From positions 1-9,501 of the forward strand of contig JABFSY010000179.1 of NCBI GenBank assembly GCA_013140395.1: DNA of 9,501 bases, given 5' to 3'. Shown here in pieces: positions 7,217-9,501 of the stretch. Source of the stretch: Cyclobacteriaceae bacterium. Lineage in GTDB: Bacteria; Bacteroidota; Bacteroidia; Cytophagales; Cyclobacteriaceae. How positions within the stretch are numbered: position 1 is the first letter of the stretch; each line of letters starts with the position of its first letter. The position numbers and the translations under genes are program-made. The notes beneath the pieces are model-generated. The model did not search any database. It was not told the DNA's origin and saw only the letters and a list, made by a program, of their open reading frames with translations.

Positions 7217-8265
7217 AAAATTATAAAGTCGGATCCGGTTTATTCTGCTTGTTTTGTTTTTCACTTTTTCCATCATGTGAGCACCGTGTTGAAACAAAAG
7301 CAATTGTTCGCGAAGATGGAAGTTTAGACAAAACAATCATTTTATTCACAAAACAATCAAAACAAGAAACTAAGAATTATTTTGGTATTGGAGCAGAACA
7401 GGGTTGGGAAGTATCAGTCGATTCGACTCAGTCTACCACTACTTCTAAGGAAGATTCAAGCAAAAGCAAAAACGAACTAAAATATACTTACTCATTTAGC
7501 AAATCGTTTCAGTCCGCAGACGTTTCAAATAATGAGTTGGCAACCCCGTCCGATTCTTTGTTTCGCCTTACCAGCAAGTTTGAGAAAAAGTTTCGGTGGT
7601 TTTATACTACCTATTACTATTCAGATACCTACCATGCAATTAACCGTTTTAAACTTTCTGCAAATGACTATCTAACGGAAGTGGATTTTCAATTTATTGA
7701 TAACCTTCCAGCAGAGGGTAATCCAATCTCAAAGGCTGACAGTCTGTTTCTAAATAAACTGAATGAGCGAATTTTTGATCACTATGCTAACCGAGCCTAT
7801 TTTGAAGAGTATTTTCAATTGTTGATTGGCTTAGCGAACGCAGCACAAAAGGAAAAATTGCTAAAGCATCAAGAATCGATTTATAAATTATTGTTTGAGA
7901 AAGATAGTAAGTTAGATAATGACCCTTGGCCTTCATTACTTGATAGCCTGGGAATAGGAATTAATGTTTCTTCGGCAGAATATAGAACCAGAAAGGCATG
8001 GGCAGAAAGCAAATTCAATTTTATATCGTGGGCAAGCGAGGGAAAATACAGGCATACCATTGTATTGGATGGTCAAATCGTAAAGCATAATGCAGATTCT
8101 GTAGCTGGCAACGAGTTTTACTGGAAGCCTTCATACTTGAAATTTGCTTTTAAGGATTACACTTTTTTTGCGGAGACCAAGAAGCCAAATATCGCAGCAT
8201 GGTTTGCGTCTATTTTAGTCCTGCTAGCTGTAGCCTGGGGGTTACGAAGAAATATTTGGAAATGA
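7213..8265 (+). CDS. Unrecognised membrane-anchored protein of the ECF operon, putative lipoprotein
   Basis: I do not recognise this 350-aa protein. It starts inside the anti-sigma stop codon (four-base ATGA overlap), so it is the third gene of the sigma/anti-sigma operon and probably translationally coupled. The N-terminus is a hydrophobic signal ending LFPSC, with Cys22 as a plausible lipid-modified residue. The next residues (about 23-45, including IVREDGSLDKTIIL) look like the first strands of a beta-rich domain. The middle is hydrophilic and rich in Ser, Lys and aromatics, for example an FRWFYTTYYYSDTYH stretch near residues 129-143. A C-terminal transmembrane helix (about 327-344) is followed by RRNIWK, so by the positive-inside rule the tail is cytoplasmic and the bulk is periplasmic. 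Both ends would then hold the protein in the inner membrane. A role in signal input to the anti-sigma factor is inferred from the operon and topology only. Confidence 0.8.
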   Translation: MKNYKVGSGLFCLFCFSLFPSCEHRVETKAIVREDGSLDKTIILFTKQSKQETKNYFGIGAEQGWEVSVDSTQSTTTSKEDSSKSKNELKYTYSFSKSFQSADVSNNELATPSDSLFRLTSKFEKKFRWFYTTYYYSDTYHAINRFKLSANDYLTEVDFQFIDNLPAEGNPISKADSLFLNKLNERIFDHYANRAYFEEYFQLLIGLANAAQKEKLLKHQESIYKLLFEKDSKLDNDPWPSLLDSLGIGINVSSAEYRTRKAWAESKFNFISWASEGKYRHTIVLDGQIVKHNADSVAGNEFYWKPSYLKFAFKDYTFFAETKKPNIAAWFASILVLLAVAWGLRRNIWK

Positions 8266-8316
8266 ACGCACCGAGTAGGTTCAATAGAATTTTCCGCAAT
8301 CGGTTTAATCGTCTCA

Positions 8317-8342
8317 ATTGTTGAAAAAATTACATTGTTGAA
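8317..8342 (+). repeat. Direct repeat ATTGTTGAA x2 upstream of SemiSWEET gene
   Basis: The word ATTGTTGAA occurs at 8317-8325 and again at 8334-8342, with start points 17 bases apart. The second copy overlaps the candidate -33 TTG. A related inverted word, TTTTCATCAAC, lies directly downstream, and GTTGA...TCAAC can form a 5-bp stem there. These could be binding sites for a regulator of the transporter gene, but A/T-rich intergenic DNA makes chance likely. The remainder of the 128-base gap (8266-8393) shows no gene and no clear terminator for the ECF operon. Confidence 0.25.
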
Positions 8343-8370
8343 TTTTCATCAACTCGATAAGTTAGCTTTG
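8338..8370 (+). promoter_or_regulatory. Candidate Bacteroidota promoter for the SemiSWEET gene
   Basis: TAGCTTTG at 8363-8370 matches the Bacteroidota -7 consensus TAnnTTTG exactly and lies 23 bases before the ATG at 8394. The best upstream TTG (8338-8340) is separated from it by 22 bases, slightly more than the usual spacing of about 19-20. The -7 match is seen directly; promoter activity is inferred. Confidence 0.45.
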
Positions 8371-8393
8371 TATCTTAGTCAAAATACAATTTA

Positions 8394-8651
8394 ATGAACC
8401 CAACTCAACTTCTAGGTCTTGCGGCTGGTGCATTCACCACGATTGCGTTCCTTCCCCAAGTTATTAAGACGTGGAAGAGCCGCTCTGCCAAAGACTTATC
8501 ACTCGGTATGTTTTCGCTTTTCTGTTTAGGTGTAGCGATGTGGTTAGCGTATGGTATTTTGGTAAACGATATACCCGTGATTGCTGCCAATTTGCTCACA
8601 TTAATTTTGGCCGGGATCTTATTGTTCTTTAAACTTCGGTTTAAGAATTAG
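8394..8651 (+). CDS. SemiSWEET / PQ-loop (MtN3-saliva) family sugar transporter
   Basis: This 85-aa inner-membrane protein has three predicted transmembrane helices (about residues 5-25, 36-56 and 59-80). It fits SemiSWEET in length and layout; two copies dimerise to form one alternating-access sugar transporter. The PQ-loop signature is clear: AFLPQVIKTWKSRSAKDLS with Pro21-Gln22 in the first helix. Trp50 (VAMWLAYG) and Asn66 (AANLL) are 16 residues apart, as in the Trp/Asn pair that lines the sugar pocket of characterised SemiSWEETs. The ATG at 8394 leaves a short N-terminal tail before helix 1. The gene stands alone on its strand, with its own candidate promoter, and converges on the TonB-receptor gene. 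The substrate is presumably a mono- or disaccharide, but this cannot be read from the sequence. Other PQ-loop proteins of this size are the main alternative. Confidence 0.92.
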   Translation: MNPTQLLGLAAGAFTTIAFLPQVIKTWKSRSAKDLSLGMFSLFCLGVAMWLAYGILVNDIPVIAANLLTLILAGILLFFKLRFKN

Positions 8652-8658
8652 ATTTTGT

Positions 8659-8709
8659 CTTTGTGCCTTAGTGGTAAAGACCTCATCACTAAGACACGAA
8701 GGCACAAGA
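8659..8709. terminator. Imperfect inverted repeat between convergent genes; bidirectional terminator or dispersed repeat
   Basis: TTGTGCCTTAGTG (8661-8673) can pair with CACT (8687-8690) plus AAGGCACAA (8699-8707), giving a 13-bp stem with a 13-base loop. One 8-base bulge, AAGACACG (8691-8698), interrupts the right arm. Flanking TCT and AGA extend the stem with a one-base bulge. The right arm also reads as near-tandem AAGACAC / AAGGCAC units. Its place, eight bases after the SemiSWEET stop and just beyond the TonB-receptor stop on the other strand, suits a shared terminator, though no strong T tract follows on the plus strand. From memory, similar GTGCCTT/AAGGCAC words recur as dispersed intergenic repeats in Bacteroidota; I could not check that here. 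Confidence 0.5.
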
Positions 8710-8723
8710 TCGAAAACAAACAA

Positions 8724-9501
8724 TCAGAACTTCACTCTTAGAGTTGCGAAAATATTCCTTCCGGGGGCATTGATGCCTGACGCAAAAGTTCGGTATTGCA
8801 TGTCCAGTAAGTTATCAATACCTGCTTGCACGGCAAGGTTCTTACTAATTTCAAAAGAGCCACGAAGATTAATGGTGTACCATCCTGGCATGCCGGTAGG
8901 TGTTGCATATTGAAGATTATCTTCTCCACTATTACTGTAGTCACCCAAACTTTTTTCTAAACTGAAACTTAGAAAAGCTTCTGTTCGAACTTTTTTAGTT
9001 GCGTAGAGTATTCCTCCTCTTCCAAACGCGGGAGCAATATGATCCAAAGGTGTTTCAGCGCTACCGAGATTTAAAATGCGCCCATAGGTAAAGTTATAAG
9101 AGCCTGTCAGCGAAAGTTTCGGGGTAAAGTCAAATCTTCCACCAACAGTATAGCCATATAAATATGCTTCTGCTGCATTTTGACTTGTAAATACATTGGC
9201 GGGAAATCCGTTGTAGGTGATGGTAGATTGGCCGTTGTACGCGGAAGGTCTCACGACTATCGCGTCCAGGAATTTTGTATAAAACCCTACGGCCTCTAGT
9301 CTCGCTTTTGAACCAAAGAAACGAGTCACGGCTAAGTCCGCATTGATAGTCCGTTCCGGCCCTAAGTCTGAATTCGGCAACACGAGTGTGCCTGCAGAAG
9401 TTGACGTGCCGGTTTGCGTATCAAACACTTTTGTAAGATCATCAAAGTTAGGCACTCTGAAACCGGTGCTTCCCATCAATGAGAATTTCCACGAAGTAGG
9501 T
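8724..9501 (-). CDS. TonB-dependent outer-membrane receptor, partial (C-terminal beta-barrel)
   Basis: The frame is open from the right window edge to a TGA at 8724-8726, giving the last 258 residues; the N-terminal signal, plug domain and first barrel strands lie outside the window. The sequence has the hallmarks of a TonB-receptor barrel end: SLMGSTGFRVPNFDDLTKVF, then LGPERTINADLAV, alternating aromatic beta strands, and a late block reading AVQAGIDNLLDMQYRTF. It ends LRVKF with the terminal Phe expected of an outer-membrane assembly signal. Such receptors import iron chelates, cobalamin or other large ligands using energy from TonB-ExbBD. The ligand cannot be identified from this part. 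The TTG at 9479 and the ATG at 9476 are internal codons, not starts, because coding continues upstream to the edge. It converges on the SemiSWEET gene with 72 bases between stops. Confidence 0.92.
   Translation of the reverse strand, partial: PTSWKFSLMGSTGFRVPNFDDLTKVFDTQTGTSTSAGTLVLPNSDLGPERTINADLAVTRFFGSKARLEAVGFYTKFLDAIVVRPSAYNGQSTITYNGFPANVFTSQNAAEAYLYGYTVGGRFDFTPKLSLTGSYNFTYGRILNLGSAETPLDHIAPAFGRGGILYATKKVRTEAFLSFSLEKSLGDYSNSGEDNLQYATPTGMPGWYTINLRGSFEISKNLAVQAGIDNLLDMQYRTFASGINAPGRNIFATLRVKF

Noticed and set aside
8319..8358. The GTTGA...TCAAC hairpin as a terminator for the ECF operon.
   Set aside because: The stem is only five base pairs and A/T-rich, no T tract follows it, and it overlaps the candidate SemiSWEET promoter.
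8671..8913. A plus-strand open frame of about 80 codons opposite the TonB-receptor end.
   Set aside because: It overlaps the inverted repeat and the strongly supported receptor coding sequence, and its product has no recognisable features.
9474..9479. Possible start codons (ATG at 9476, TTG at 9479) for a short gene ending at 8724.
   Set aside because: The frame continues upstream to the window edge with typical TonB-receptor sequence, so these are internal codons of a partial gene.

Overview
The window looks like part of a Bacteroidota chromosome, probably a Cytophagales-type member; the lineage is an inference. The supporting signs are an estimated 40-45% GC, a TPR-fused histidine kinase with a NarL-type partner, a TonB-dependent receptor with a typical Bacteroidota C-terminus, loose lipoproteins, A/T-rich leaders with little Shine-Dalgarno sequence, and one TAnnTTTG promoter-like motif. 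Nearly all of the window is coding, and no gap reaches 300 bases. No tRNA, rRNA, CRISPR array, insertion sequence or phage gene was seen.

Layout. Bases 1-3247 are a minus-strand cluster, read right to left: a TPR/transmembrane sensor histidine kinase (3247-1235), its NarL/LuxR response regulator (1185-550), and, one base after the regulator's stop codon, a putative lipoprotein that runs off the left edge (548-1). Divergent from this cluster is polA (3325-6033), a full-length three-domain DNA polymerase I. Next comes an ECF-type operon on the plus strand: sigma factor (6148-6699), zinc-finger anti-sigma factor with one membrane segment (6713-7216), and an unrecognised membrane-anchored protein whose start overlaps the anti-sigma stop (7213-8265). 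A separate small gene encodes a SemiSWEET/PQ-loop sugar transporter (8394-8651). It converges on the 3' end of a TonB-dependent outer-membrane receptor that enters from the right edge (8724-9501, minus). An imperfect inverted repeat lies between these two converging genes.

How the genes work together. The window holds two independent envelope-signalling modules flanking a housekeeping polymerase. The kinase probably senses through extracytoplasmic TPRs and phosphorylates the DNA-binding regulator; the coupled lipoprotein may be an accessory or an output. The ECF sigma factor is probably held at the membrane by its zinc-finger anti-sigma factor, and the third operon protein is placed to take part in signal input. 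The transporter and the receptor are uptake functions with no visible link to the signalling genes.

The points most worth a second look are in polA. The proofreading-exonuclease domain has lost all of its metal-binding catalytic residues. A QLSMF sequence resembling the sliding-clamp binding motif sits in the interdomain linker. A run of ten G bases follows directly after that motif, where a one-base slip in either direction would leave only the 5' nuclease. I see no clear evidence of a wholly new multi-gene system; the three-gene ECF operon with its unknown third member is the closest candidate.
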